The notes beneath the pieces are model-generated. The model worked only from the letters and a program-made list of their open reading frames with translations, was not told where the DNA came from and searched no databases. Positions 30,787 through 41,585 of a stretch of DNA of 64,000 bases are shown here, piece by piece (the stretch's first letter is position 1; each line of letters opens with the position of its first letter). The position numbers were made by a program, and so were the translations under genes. This stretch comes from Flavobacterium aestivum. Its GTDB lineage: Bacteria > Bacteroidota > Bacteroidia > Flavobacteriales > Flavobacteriaceae. The stretch covers positions 3,348,001-3,412,000 of the forward strand of contig NZ_CP113977.2 in the NCBI RefSeq assembly GCF_026870175.2, read 5' to 3'.

Positions 30787-30822
30787 TTAAATCTAAAATC
30801 TTCATTCTTAAATCTAAAATCT
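30787..30822. repeat. Duplicated 15-mer in the tRNA-Ala/tRNA-Ile spacer
   Basis: TTAAATCTAAAATCT occurs identically at 30787-30801 and 30808-30822. A related tandem AATCTAAAATCTAAAATC is at 54016-54033. Confidence 0.7.
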
Positions 30823-30831
30823 CAAATTTTG

Positions 30832-30905
30832 TAGTCCCGGGCAGACTCGAACTGCCGACCCCTACATTATCAGTGTAGTACTCTAACCAGCTGAGCTACG
30901 AGACT
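30832..30905 (-). tRNA. tRNA-Ile (GAU)
   Basis: 74 nt. The acceptor AGTCTCG pairs with CGGGACT, the anticodon GAT is in ACTGATAAT, and the T-arm is GCAGTTCGAGTCTGC. CCA is not encoded. It is the first tRNA after 16S, in the usual Ile-Ala order. Confidence 0.96.
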
Positions 30906-31033
30906 CTGTTTTTACTTAATTCTTATTCTTTTTTTTTAAATTAACAGCAAGAGTAATAAAACGTCCACATTCGTTCCCAAATAGTCCTTTTCGTCTTCTT
31001 TCTCCAGCGTGCTTGCGCTAACACTGAAGCTCT

Positions 31034-32550
<1,517 letters not shown>

Positions 32551-32764
32551 TATTGTTTGAGATTTAAATCTCTTTATTTATTTGACTGAAGGTCTAGTGG
32601 TTTTATTCAAATCTTTCGATTCTATTACTCTTATTTCTTTTGTCTCGATTAATCGAGACGGCTGTCAATTCAATATGTCTAGGAACGTATCTTAATTCTT
32701 TCTAAGATTCACATCTCAGTGTGAGTCCGTGTTTCGCGCTTTTCGTTGTTTCTCAAAGCGGGTG

Positions 32765-32795
32765 CAAAACTAGCAATTCTTTTTTTAACCGGCAA
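32765..32795 (-). promoter_or_regulatory. rRNA promoter P3 (nearest 16S)
   Basis: On the minus strand: TTG (32793-32795), 20 bp spacer, TAGTTTTG (32765-32772), then GCACCCGC. This fits the Bacteroidota -33/-7 pattern. Confidence 0.75.
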
Positions 32796-32888
32796 GAAAA
32801 ATTTGAAGTTTTTTTTCGAAATCTTTATCTCGATTTCTTCTCTTTCTCTATCCAGTCTCTCAAGGAACGTTGCGCATTTTGCGGGGTG

Positions 32889-32919
32889 CAAAAGTAAACA
32901 TCATTTTTAATTCTCGCAA
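32889..32919 (-). promoter_or_regulatory. rRNA promoter P2
   Basis: TTG (32917-32919), 20 bp spacer, TACTTTTG (32889-32896), then GCACCCCGC. Second of three tandem promoters, about 124 bp from P3. Confidence 0.78.
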
Positions 32920-33008
32920 GCTTTTTGAAATCTTTTTTGAAAATTTTTTTCAAACTTAATTTCTTTTTCTTGCCAGTCTCTCTATGAACGTCTGCGTTGT
33001 TGCGGGTG

Positions 33009-33038
33009 CAAAAGTAGACCTTTTATTCACTTAAACAA
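33009..33038 (-). promoter_or_regulatory. rRNA promoter P1 (furthest from 16S)
   Basis: TTG (33036-33038), 19 bp spacer, TACTTTTG (33009-33016), then GCACCCGC. About 120 bp from P2. Confidence 0.78.
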
Positions 33039-33286
33039 TACTTTTTCTAACCTTTTTTTAACCTTATCCTAAAGTTTTTTTCAACACTTTGGTTTTGCGA
33101 TATTTACATTTCTTCTTTTTTTACGTTTCTTTCGGTTTGGCTCTCCATATGGGGTGGATTTAGGCGTTTTGCACCTTTTTTAGTGGCAAATTGGGGATAT
33201 CGGCATTCAAATTGCAGACGGATACAACCAATTTGATTATACCAAAACACCTATTTATACAGATTCTCACCTCAAAACCGTCTCTC

Positions 33287-33345
33287 CTATATATAAGGTA
33301 TATGTTTTTATACACTCCTAATTACATAATACACCTTATATATAG
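33287..33345. repeat. 13 bp perfect inverted repeat
   Basis: CTATATATAAGGT (33287-33299) and its reverse complement (33333-33345) enclose a 33 nt AT-rich loop, in the gap between the rRNA leader and the flavo-1-like RNA. Confidence 0.7.
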
Positions 33346-33370
33346 AAGAATCTCTCTTATGAAAGACCTA

Positions 33371-33454
33371 TGCCCTAGCCCCGATAGTAGTGGAAATCCT
33401 TATTGCCCGGCGTTCGAGCAACAAGATTGAAACGAAAAGCGGGATGAAGCTTCT
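33371..33454 (+). ncRNA. Structured RNA resembling the flavo-1 motif
   Basis: An ~84 nt GC-richer block in an AT-rich gap. It has the conserved-looking strings CCCTAGCCCCGATAGTAG and GATTGAAACG, a CCCG/CGGG closing pair (33380-33383 with 33440-33443), an AATCCTT/AAGATT helix with one bulge (33395-33401 with 33423-33428) and a TTGC/GCAA tip stem. I recall this layout as a widespread Flavobacterium intergenic RNA and think it is the flavo-1 motif. The name is from memory and needs a covariance search. Confidence 0.6.
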
Positions 33455-33479
33455 AATTAGAGAAATGGTTATATAAAAA

Positions 33480-33507
33480 AACTGCCTGAAGATATCTTCA
33501 GGCAGTT
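33480..33507 (-). terminator. Terminator of the giant S8 protease gene
   Basis: A perfect 28 bp palindrome built on ACTGCCTGAAGA/TCTTCAGGCAGT, followed by T residues on the minus strand, 22 bp beyond the gene's stop codon. Confidence 0.88.
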
Positions 33508-33529
33508 AAAAACAATTTTATAAGTCTTC

Positions 33530-36500
33530 TTATTCAACAATTAATTTTTGAGTTGATGTTTTACCATCTTGCTCTACTTTTATAATATAAACTCCTTTTG
33601 GTAAATTAGGAAGATTTAGTTCTTTATTTACTGTTTGTAAAGAAAGAACCTTCTTGCCTGAGATATCAGATATTCTGATGTTCTTAATACTATTAGATGG
33701 AGTTATTATATTTACTTTTTGATCTTTTACTGGATTTGGGTAAATAACAAAACCATCTACTATATTATCAACTATTCCTAAACTACAAGTCGTACTCGAA
33801 ACATTTACTGTACGCGTAACAGAAGATTCATTGTTTAATGCATCTTTTGCTGTATATGTAAGAGTGTATTGACCTGGCGTATTTACATCAACAGTACCCG
33901 AAGTTACAACTCCTGCAACAATATCTGCATTTAAATTATCTTTGGCAGTAACTCCTGCTTCTGCATAAACACATCCTTTATTAAGAGAAACTACTGCATC
34001 TCCTAAAAGGGTAATTGTTGGTTTTGCTCTTTCGATTGTTACTGTCCAGTTGTTGATAGCTCCGTTTTGAGCAAGAACATTATAGCCAACAGGCGCAGTA
34101 TAGTTTAATGCAGTCTCTCCACTATTCTGAAGATATGTTCCTATACGTAATGTAGCAAAATCAGACACTTGGAAAGCTGGAACCAATGTACTTAAATTGG
34201 CATTATTATCTACATACGTTTTTACCGTTTTTGCAACTGCATCTATAACACTTGTTCCAATTTGGTTAGAAACTGAGTAAGTCTTAATATTTGCCTCAGA
34301 ATTTTTAGCATTTAACGTAATCATGTAGTTTGTTTGAGAAAGTTTATTTTCTGAAACTACTGTAACCATATAACTATTTGAATAATCTGATGTAATAGTT
34401 CTTGAATTTAACTGTTTTACACCGTCGATGAAAAGCTCAGCTCCAGGGGAAACAACAAAATCAGCTCTCAAATTTGTAACATCAAATCCGTATGGAAGCA
34501 CTTTAGTTGCATTACTTCCAACAATTTCAGTATTAATTTCCTGCATCAATCCAGGATTCCATGCTGTTTTAAAATCATAAGAAATCAATTTACTTTCATT
34601 ACTCAAACCAGTAAGTACTTTGACAGTATAGGTTTCTGTAATACCTGTATTAAAACCAACTCCTTCTACTGTAAGGGTAACTGGGTTTGTATAATCATTC
34701 GAGGTAACTCCACTTACTTGTGTTACTCCTCCTATTTTTGCTATACTATTCATTCCTGCTGAAAAATTAGCTACTGCTGTAGTTACATCAGCTCCGTCAT
34801 TCAATAATACAGTATAGGTTTTTGTATTAGCATCATAAGTCGATGATAATTGGTTTACGAAATCTAACTTTTGCAGTAAAACCGGAACATTCCAAAATTT
34901 ACCTTCCCCTAATCCATTAGTATTCGCATTTGTTACTACTGCTGTATTATCATTTGATGATGTATCGTATACAAATTGTTTATCTCCTTCGGTAAAAGAA
35001 TAATAAGCTAATAATCCAGCTTCATTCCCTACATATTTTGTCATCGCATTATTAGCAATTGTTGCTTGATCGCGAACACCTGACCAAATACGAACTTCAT
35101 CTATATTTCCGTTCAAACCGCGAGCCAAACCGGCATTATTACCAATATATGCAGGAGCTGTTGTATTATCAACTGCAGCACCAGCTGTACCTGTAGCTGT
35201 ATAAGGAACTGCTACCCCATCAATATAAATAGTATAAACATTAGCCGCATCTACTGTAAATGCTACATGATGCCATTTGTTTTGCTTAATCGAATTTAAT
35301 CCCGTATTCATAACATACGAACCCGTTGCTGTTGTAATAGAAAATACAAGACTATTTTCTTTATAAAGTGACAAGCTATTATTGTTATGTATATAAACTA
35401 AGACTTTACTCTTATCAAGAATCCTAGCAAATGTTGATGGTTTCTTTTGATTAACCCATGCCTCAAAAGTATAATTGTTGGTAAGTCCTAATGCTGGAGT
35501 TATATCAGTTTTTATAAAATCATCTACACCATCAAAAGTTCCGGTTACATTTGTAGCATAATTTGCCGCATGTGAGAACATTACTGCTTTTGAATCATTT
35601 GTTGCATCTGTATCCCCTACCAATTTAGTATAAACCTCGATATTATAATCGCCTGGAGCACTTAAATCTGCTTTTGCAGTAAAAGAAAATGAAGCCGTTG
35701 CTCCTGCAGCAATAGATGCAGTAACAGTTTCAACTACTTCTGTTCCTCCATTAATTTTATAAGCAATAGGGAAGTTAGAAATTGCTGCATTCGAATAATT
35801 ACGAACAGTCGCACTAATAGTTACTGGCTTCATTCCTAGTTTTACTGGAGACGAAATTTTATCTACACTTGCATCAGCAACTGTAAATGGCAATACATTA
35901 ACTGTATACTCTTCAATTTCAAAATCCTGTCTTGAAGTTGTCAATCCGTCAATTGTTGGACCAAGATTCACATTATAATATTCATTAGGTGAACGGAACA
36001 TGTGTATAACACGCATTAATTTCTCACCAGCAGTTGTATTAGCCGGAATAGTCAATCCTCCCGCTAGAGTAAAATTATTTCTAAAATAATGCGTACTTGT
36101 TGTTGATGGAATTGCTGGTGCTGGAGAAGAAATTACAGTATTTACCCAAAAATTACCTGCATAGAACTCGTCTGTTAAATTACCATCTCCATTCAAATCA
36201 ATAACCATCATTGTAAATACACCTGCATCTTTTGCAGTTTGATCTCTTGTAATAGGTGCTTCAGGTTTTATTATTGTAACCTCTGGCTGATATGTAAATC
36301 CTGCATATACCGGTATTTTTATACTCTTAAAATCTGAATATGCCGAAGCTCCAGAAGTATTTACAACATCGTTCCATTTTAATTTAGAAATACCATAACC
36401 ATTGGCATTAGCATGAACTGGCAATTCATTTTTATTATATACCGTTTTTTCTTTTGTGTCATTAGCAACGTTATCATCTGCTACATCAACACCTGTTTTA

Positions 36501-39500
36501 ATTGTATAAGTAGCATTTACAGTAGATAAATCCGCTTTGGTTGCAAAAGTAAAATTCACAGTTGTATATGCTGCAATAGTTGGCACAACATCAGTAACTT
36601 TTGTACCTCCATTCACTTGATAAAATACTGGATAATTTGTCAAAGCTACCGGTCCCAAATTACTAACTCGAATAGTTACATCATTGGTAGCTGTCTTTTT
36701 TCCGATAGTTTCCGGAGTGGTTATAGACGCTATCGCAGCATCGTTTACAACTGGTTTTGCTACACAAGAAATCTGAGCAACCCAACCTGGCTCATTCACT
36801 TCACTGTCCGAAGTAAATTTAAATGTTAACTCTCCATTAGCCGCTGTAGAAGTAAATGATGGAGGCAATGTGTTTCCAGTATACATCCCTACTAATGGTG
36901 AGGATGCTGTTGGTCCGTTATAGATATACAAATAATCATAATCTTCTTCGACCTCAAAAGCTGAGAAATCAACATTTACACTACTACCAACTGTAGCAGG
37001 TTTGAAAGTCATTGTTTGTGTAAGTTTATCTGAATAATTTGCAAAACGAGTTCCGCTATCAGTAAATGCCGCTGAACAAGTTACTAAAGATGCTGCTGAG
37101 CCCATTAAGACATCAGATCCTGCATTAATAACCATTTTTTCAATAGTATTATTTTTAGCATCTACATCATCTGCATGATTTACACTACCAACTACTGTAT
37201 AAACTCCTGGAGCAGAAAAATCCGCTTTTTGTGTGAAATTATAAGTTGCTTCACTCAATGGGTTAATAGGTCCTGCAATCGTTTCAACAACTTCTGTTCC
37301 CCCATTAATTTTATAAGAAACCGGAATGTTACTAATAGCTACTGGTGAATTATTATACACTGTTGCTGTTACTGTTTCTGTAGCAGTAAGAGCCGCATTA
37401 GGCGTTAATGAAGACAATGTCAAATCTGTTGCTGTTGCTTCAAAAAACTCAACATTATCAACAAAAACTGAACTGTACACATTTTCATTACTAACCACTA
37501 TAAAATCATTATCCATAACAGCCTCAAAAGTTACATTGAATGAAGTTCCCGCATAAGCAGATAAATCATATATCAACTCTGTTTCACCTGTTAATTCAGC
37601 TCCACCATAAACTCCCAAACTCTCATGGCTATTTACTGGTGTTCCATTCACTAAAACCCTAAAAAAGTTTTTATTAGCTGCTCCAACACTACTCCAAAGT
37701 AAATTAAATTTCATTCTGATGGCTTTCCCTGCAAGACTTGTTGCATCTATATCACAAAATGACATTTTTTTAATATAATCTGGATTATTAGTAAACGCGT
37801 TTGTAGTATTACTTGCAACCCAAGAAGATGAAGACGCAACACCTGATCCTTCCATTTTTACTCCATCTAACAATTCAGGAGAAATATACTCATATTTGAT
37901 AGTTCCTGTTGTTCCTTTAGAGAATACATAATTCGTTGCTTTTCTTTCGTTGAAATTTTCTTTGAAAGGCAAGCTTAATGCGTTCAAAACTGGTGCTGAA
38001 ACCGGATCTACATTTATTGCCGAAACTCTTTCTGAAACTATACCCGATGCAATATCGATAGCACGAACTGTGAACCAATTGTCATCACTTACAGTAAGAT
38101 TATCAAAAGTATAAGTAGGGTCTGTAACTGTAGCTACAACATCAAACTTATATCCATTCATTTTCATTACTTCATATTTTGCTCCAACAATAGGATCCCA
38201 ATCCATTTTATAAGATGAGACACCACACGCAGCTGGTGCTATAACTAAATTTTTAGGCTCTGACATAATTGCAAATGTTTCTTTAGAAACATCTACTTTA
38301 CTTCCTGCACTAATTCTGATTTTAGAGTTTACAGCTAACCCTGAAGGTACTTTCCATGCAAAATTTCTTGCCGCTGACGGAACATCTTTTGCAATTAATT
38401 TATAATTTACCCCTCCGTCTTCTGAATACTCTATAGTAAATGTTTTTTCAACTCCTTCATAATCCCAACGGATATATTCTGTTGAATCAGTATTGAATTT
38501 TTCTCCACCAATTGGATACGTTAAACTCAATTCTGGAGCTACATAATCATAAACAACCGAAAACTCTTGACTATTTAATGGAACTTTTGTACCTGTAACA
38601 ACAATTTTATAAGTTCCTGCAGCAGGATTGTCTAAAGTTACTTGTTCTATATTATTCAAATTATCTACTCCTCTTGTAGCATTTGCATTTGGCAAAGTAG
38701 GATTTAATATCCAAGGAAGTGTAGTCGTATTATCTTTTACTATTTTAATATCTAAATCATTCACCTGAATAGATCTTGCTCCCGGTGTTGCTCCAATATC
38801 AGTATAAGCAAGCATTACTTTTAATGATACTAAACCTGCTGGAACCACAATTTCTTTTTCGTAAGTTGCTCCATTAGCAACTGATGCTGAATAGAACATT
38901 TTCTTATCTAAAACTTTAATTGCTCTTATGCCATTTAAGTTTCCAAATCCATATTTATAATCTGGACCAGGATTACCAGCATCTTTAGCTGTATTGGCCA
39001 CCAAAGCTTTCATCAAAGATGCCAAAGGTTTTGCATTATAAATATTTTTATATCTTTCATACAACAAAGCTATTGTCCCTGTTGTTCCTGGTGTTGCCAT
39101 AGAAGTTCCACTCATAATTTGATAGGAATTGCTATAGTCTAATGAATAAACATTTGTACCAACTGCAGCAATTTGTGGTACCAAACGCCCATCTATTGTT
39201 GGTCCAAAACTACTGTAAGTGCTTATTAAATCATTAGGGTCATTTGCAGCAACGTGCAATGCATTTTTTGAGTTCTTTGTAGAGGTATTAAATCCTCCTG
39301 GGTATGCCGTTTGTGCATTACCATTAGAATACACATTCAAAAGATATGGATACTTTACTGTAACATCATCATCACCACGATCACCTGCACCATACCTACC
39401 TGTATTATACCCTGAAGCAAGGTTTACCCCATACGAGTTTGAAGTAAGCTCTACTCCATCATTTTTTGCTGCAAGATCTCTTTCAGCATAAACTGGTAAA

Positions 39501-40426
39501 CCATTAGACTGTGTATTAAAATTCCAACCATACATAAGTACTTCAGGAGCCATACCTTTTGCTCTTGGATCTAATAATCCTGCGCCACCAATAGTTCCTG
39601 AAACGTGTTCACCATGAGAAGAGTTCGATTCATATTCTCTATTCACAACTCTACCGGTATGATCTTTATGTTTTTCTAGGTTACCATCCCAAATACCAAC
39701 TTTAACTCCTTTCCCTGTCAAACCATATCCATATCCTGGAATAACTGAGTTAAGTACGTTTGCTTTATGAGAAGTTGTCCCAGGAAGATTATCGCTTTCT
39801 ACTGGAGCTGGAATTAATTCGATATTTTGTACCCAGTTTAATTTAGCAATTTCTTCTAGTTTATCTTTAGAAACCTGAACATAAACCTCATTAAAAGACT
39901 CATTATTTTTTATATCTTTTACATATAAACTGGTCAAATCTTTAGAAATTGTATTGCTGTCAACTCCTTTGAAATAGGTCACTACAACTTTTACTGTAGT
40001 AGTACCATTCATAGCATAATCTGGGATTGCTCCCTCTGCAATAGCAGGATCCAATTTAAACTTTGGATCAATAGTTATTTTTGTTCTGATATTACCAGAA
40101 ACACTTCCTCTGGCATAAAATTGAGAACTAACAGAAGCGTAATAAGCATTATTAGATAAATAGCTTAACAAGGTTATTCCTTGTTTTTTCAAACTTTGCT
40201 GTTCATCTAGAGAGGGAATTTTTGTAAATTGTAACAAGGTATATTCCGTTTTGGAACCTTGCTTACTTACAGTTTTTTTAAGCTCTTCAACCTGCCGCTT
40301 AAAATTAGCAGTAGTAGTAATTTTGTTTCCATTTACAGAAACAGAAAAATCATTTTGTGATTCATTTTGCGACCATGCGGAAATCGCAAAAAGAATCACA
40401 ATAAAATTGAGTAATCCTTTTTTCAT
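33530..40426 (-). CDS. Giant secreted S8 serine protease with T9SS sorting domain
   Basis: A 2298-residue exported mosaic protein. Signal peptide at residues 1-19. The subtilisin-type domain has Asp247 (VGIWDGN), His271 (SSHGEHVSG) and Ser442 (SGTSMATP). Downstream, roughly: fibronectin-like (725-812), CARDB-like repeats (1002-1099, 1225-1329, 1509-1619), CUB-like (1115-1218), GEVED-like (1339-1432), LamG (1625-1795), DUF5011-like (2139-2212) and a type A T9SS sorting domain (2220-2298, VIYPNPVKDQKVN...GVYIIKVEQDG). It is secreted by the type IX system and attached or released at the surface. Monocistronic. The catalytic Asp sits in WDGN rather than the usual DSG/DTG. Confidence 0.95.
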   Translation of the reverse strand: MKKGLLNFIVILFAISAWSQNESQNDFSVSVNGNKITTTANFKRQVEELKKTVSKQGSKTEYTLLQFTKIPSLDEQQSLKKQGITLLSYLSNNAYYASVSSQFYARGSVSGNIRTKITIDPKFKLDPAIAEGAIPDYAMNGTTTVKVVVTYFKGVDSNTISKDLTSLYVKDIKNNESFNEVYVQVSKDKLEEIAKLNWVQNIELIPAPVESDNLPGTTSHKANVLNSVIPGYGYGLTGKGVKVGIWDGNLEKHKDHTGRVVNREYESNSSHGEHVSGTIGGAGLLDPRAKGMAPEVLMYGWNFNTQSNGLPVYAERDLAAKNDGVELTSNSYGVNLASGYNTGRYGAGDRGDDDVTVKYPYLLNVYSNGNAQTAYPGGFNTSTKNSKNALHVAANDPNDLISTYSSFGPTIDGRLVPQIAAVGTNVYSLDYSNSYQIMSGTSMATPGTTGTIALLYERYKNIYNAKPLASLMKALVANTAKDAGNPGPDYKYGFGNLNGIRAIKVLDKKMFYSASVANGATYEKEIVVPAGLVSLKVMLAYTDIGATPGARSIQVNDLDIKIVKDNTTTLPWILNPTLPNANATRGVDNLNNIEQVTLDNPAAGTYKIVVTGTKVPLNSQEFSVVYDYVAPELSLTYPIGGEKFNTDSTEYIRWDYEGVEKTFTIEYSEDGGVNYKLIAKDVPSAARNFAWKVPSGLAVNSKIRISAGSKVDVSKETFAIMSEPKNLVIAPAACGVSSYKMDWDPIVGAKYEVMKMNGYKFDVVATVTDPTYTFDNLTVSDDNWFTVRAIDIASGIVSERVSAINVDPVSAPVLNALSLPFKENFNERKATNYVFSKGTTGTIKYEYISPELLDGVKMEGSGVASSSSWVASNTTNAFTNNPDYIKKMSFCDIDATSLAGKAIRMKFNLLWSSVGAANKNFFRVLVNGTPVNSHESLGVYGGAELTGETELIYDLSAYAGTSFNVTFEAVMDNDFIVVSNENVYSSVFVDNVEFFEATATDLTLSSLTPNAALTATETVTATVYNNSPVAISNIPVSYKINGGTEVVETIAGPINPLSEATYNFTQKADFSAPGVYTVVGSVNHADDVDAKNNTIEKMVINAGSDVLMGSAASLVTCSAAFTDSGTRFANYSDKLTQTMTFKPATVGSSVNVDFSAFEVEEDYDYLYIYNGPTASSPLVGMYTGNTLPPSFTSTAANGELTFKFTSDSEVNEPGWVAQISCVAKPVVNDAAIASITTPETIGKKTATNDVTIRVSNLGPVALTNYPVFYQVNGGTKVTDVVPTIAAYTTVNFTFATKADLSTVNATYTIKTGVDVADDNVANDTKEKTVYNKNELPVHANANGYGISKLKWNDVVNTSGASAYSDFKSIKIPVYAGFTYQPEVTIIKPEAPITRDQTAKDAGVFTMMVIDLNGDGNLTDEFYAGNFWVNTVISSPAPAIPSTTSTHYFRNNFTLAGGLTIPANTTAGEKLMRVIHMFRSPNEYYNVNLGPTIDGLTTSRQDFEIEEYTVNVLPFTVADASVDKISSPVKLGMKPVTISATVRNYSNAAISNFPIAYKINGGTEVVETVTASIAAGATASFSFTAKADLSAPGDYNIEVYTKLVGDTDATNDSKAVMFSHAANYATNVTGTFDGVDDFIKTDITPALGLTNNYTFEAWVNQKKPSTFARILDKSKVLVYIHNNNSLSLYKENSLVFSITTATGSYVMNTGLNSIKQNKWHHVAFTVDAANVYTIYIDGVAVPYTATGTAGAAVDNTTAPAYIGNNAGLARGLNGNIDEVRIWSGVRDQATIANNAMTKYVGNEAGLLAYYSFTEGDKQFVYDTSSNDNTAVVTNANTNGLGEGKFWNVPVLLQKLDFVNQLSSTYDANTKTYTVLLNDGADVTTAVANFSAGMNSIAKIGGVTQVSGVTSNDYTNPVTLTVEGVGFNTGITETYTVKVLTGLSNESKLISYDFKTAWNPGLMQEINTEIVGSNATKVLPYGFDVTNLRADFVVSPGAELFIDGVKQLNSRTITSDYSNSYMVTVVSENKLSQTNYMITLNAKNSEANIKTYSVSNQIGTSVIDAVAKTVKTYVDNNANLSTLVPAFQVSDFATLRIGTYLQNSGETALNYTAPVGYNVLAQNGAINNWTVTIERAKPTITLLGDAVVSLNKGCVYAEAGVTAKDNLNADIVAGVVTSGTVDVNTPGQYTLTYTAKDALNNESSVTRTVNVSSTTCSLGIVDNIVDGFVIYPNPVKDQKVNIITPSNSIKNIRISDISGKKVLSLQTVNKELNLPNLPKGVYIIKVEQDGKTSTQKLIVE

Positions 40427-40828
40427 TTGTAATTTTTTGGTTAATTAACAGTTAATAAGGAAGTAAACCTACTAATTAAACCATAACAAACAAATTATAA
40501 GAACTTTTTTTTTGTTAAATAATTAACACAAAAGCTAATTTTGTTCTAAATATATAACAAAACACTGGGTTTGTCGCCTAAAAAAAATTTTTCAATAAAA
40601 TTTCATCAAATATAAAAATGAAAGAAAATTCATCTAAAAAATATATTTATAAAAATGCTAAAAACATTTTTTCATAACCCCAACAATCTAAAAACTTAAC
40701 TGATTTAACTCAAAAATAATATAGAATACTAATTAATGATTTTTGATCTATATTTTTCCATAAAAAAAGAGGCAACTATCCTTAAGATAATTGCCTCTTT
40801 TATAAACTAAAAAGTAGAAACGAATTTT
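40427..40828. other. Upstream region of the S8 gene and terminator of the DUF4294 gene
   Basis: A 402 bp AT-rich gap. On the minus strand a TTTTG (-33-like) is followed after 20 bp by TAGCTTTTG, about 120-160 bp before the protease start codon, a possible promoter with a long leader. The DUF4294 terminator is at 40766-40800. No gene seen. Confidence 0.4.
40766..40800 (-). terminator. Terminator of the DUF4294 gene
   Basis: The AAAGAGGCAA/TTGCCTCTTT stem is followed by a T-run on the minus strand. Confidence 0.85.
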
Positions 40829-41503
40829 CTAATTTGTCTTATTTGCTTTTTCTGACCAAGAATCAGATAACTTGTCATAATCTATAGGCTGAGCTGCCTC
40901 CTGTTTTCTCAATCGGCCGGATTCAAATCCTCTGACCAATATTGTCTCTATTAAATAATCTTCATTAACTTCGAATGGCTGATACTTTAACTTTAAATCT
41001 ATATCAAACATACTCGCCGTAGTATTGGACCAAAATGCCTTCCAGCCACTTTTCAAATTCTTTATTAATTCATAGGTTGTACTTCCGGTTTGCCTGTCAA
41101 TTAACTTAACTAAGATTTGTCCTTGCTTTTTGGAGAGTTTTTTTAATTTGGCTTCGAATTCATTACTTAAGTAGTCTTCAACAATTTTAAAATATCTTTT
41201 TTTGTCTTTGTTATTAGTAAACTTTTGCATGCCTCTATTTAACGCAGTTAATCTTTCTGCGGCAACTCTGGCATAAGGGTAAGTAACATAAACTCTTTTT
41301 TGTAGCAACAAAAACTGTTTCTTATCTTCATCGCTCATTTTATGTCTTTCAATTACTATTTCTGGTAAGGCAATAGTATCACCAAATATGGTGTCTGCTT
41401 CTGTTAGCACATACCCCATTTGTACGGTGTCTTTTTTTATTTCTTGAGCTTGAATTGCGAATGATGCAAAAAGAAAGAATACAGTAATTTTAAAAAGCTT
41501 CAT
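40829..41503 (-). CDS. Exported DUF4294 domain protein
   Basis: A 224-residue protein with a signal peptide (MKLFKITVFFLFASFAIQAQ). The conserved-looking core (LPEIVIERHKMSDEDKKQFLLLQKRVYVTYPYARVA, then KLSKKQGQILVKLIDRQTGSTTYELIKNLKSGWKAFWSN) matches the DUF4294 family as I know it. Function unknown, periplasmic. The divergent M42 peptidase starts 82 bp away. Confidence 0.85.
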   Translation of the reverse strand: MKLFKITVFFLFASFAIQAQEIKKDTVQMGYVLTEADTIFGDTIALPEIVIERHKMSDEDKKQFLLLQKRVYVTYPYARVAAERLTALNRGMQKFTNNKDKKRYFKIVEDYLSNEFEAKLKKLSKKQGQILVKLIDRQTGSTTYELIKNLKSGWKAFWSNTTASMFDIDLKLKYQPFEVNEDYLIETILVRGFESGRLRKQEAAQPIDYDKLSDSWSEKANKTN

Positions 41504-41585
41504 ATTAGAATAATTTTAGCACAAAATTATACATTATATATGCAACTCTAAAGACAAATTTCTAATTTAGCGAAAAAATAATTTT

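Noticed and set aside
33191..33430. 79-codon open frame between the rRNA leader and the S8 gene
   Set aside because: It runs through an inverted repeat and the structured RNA; composition is not protein-like.
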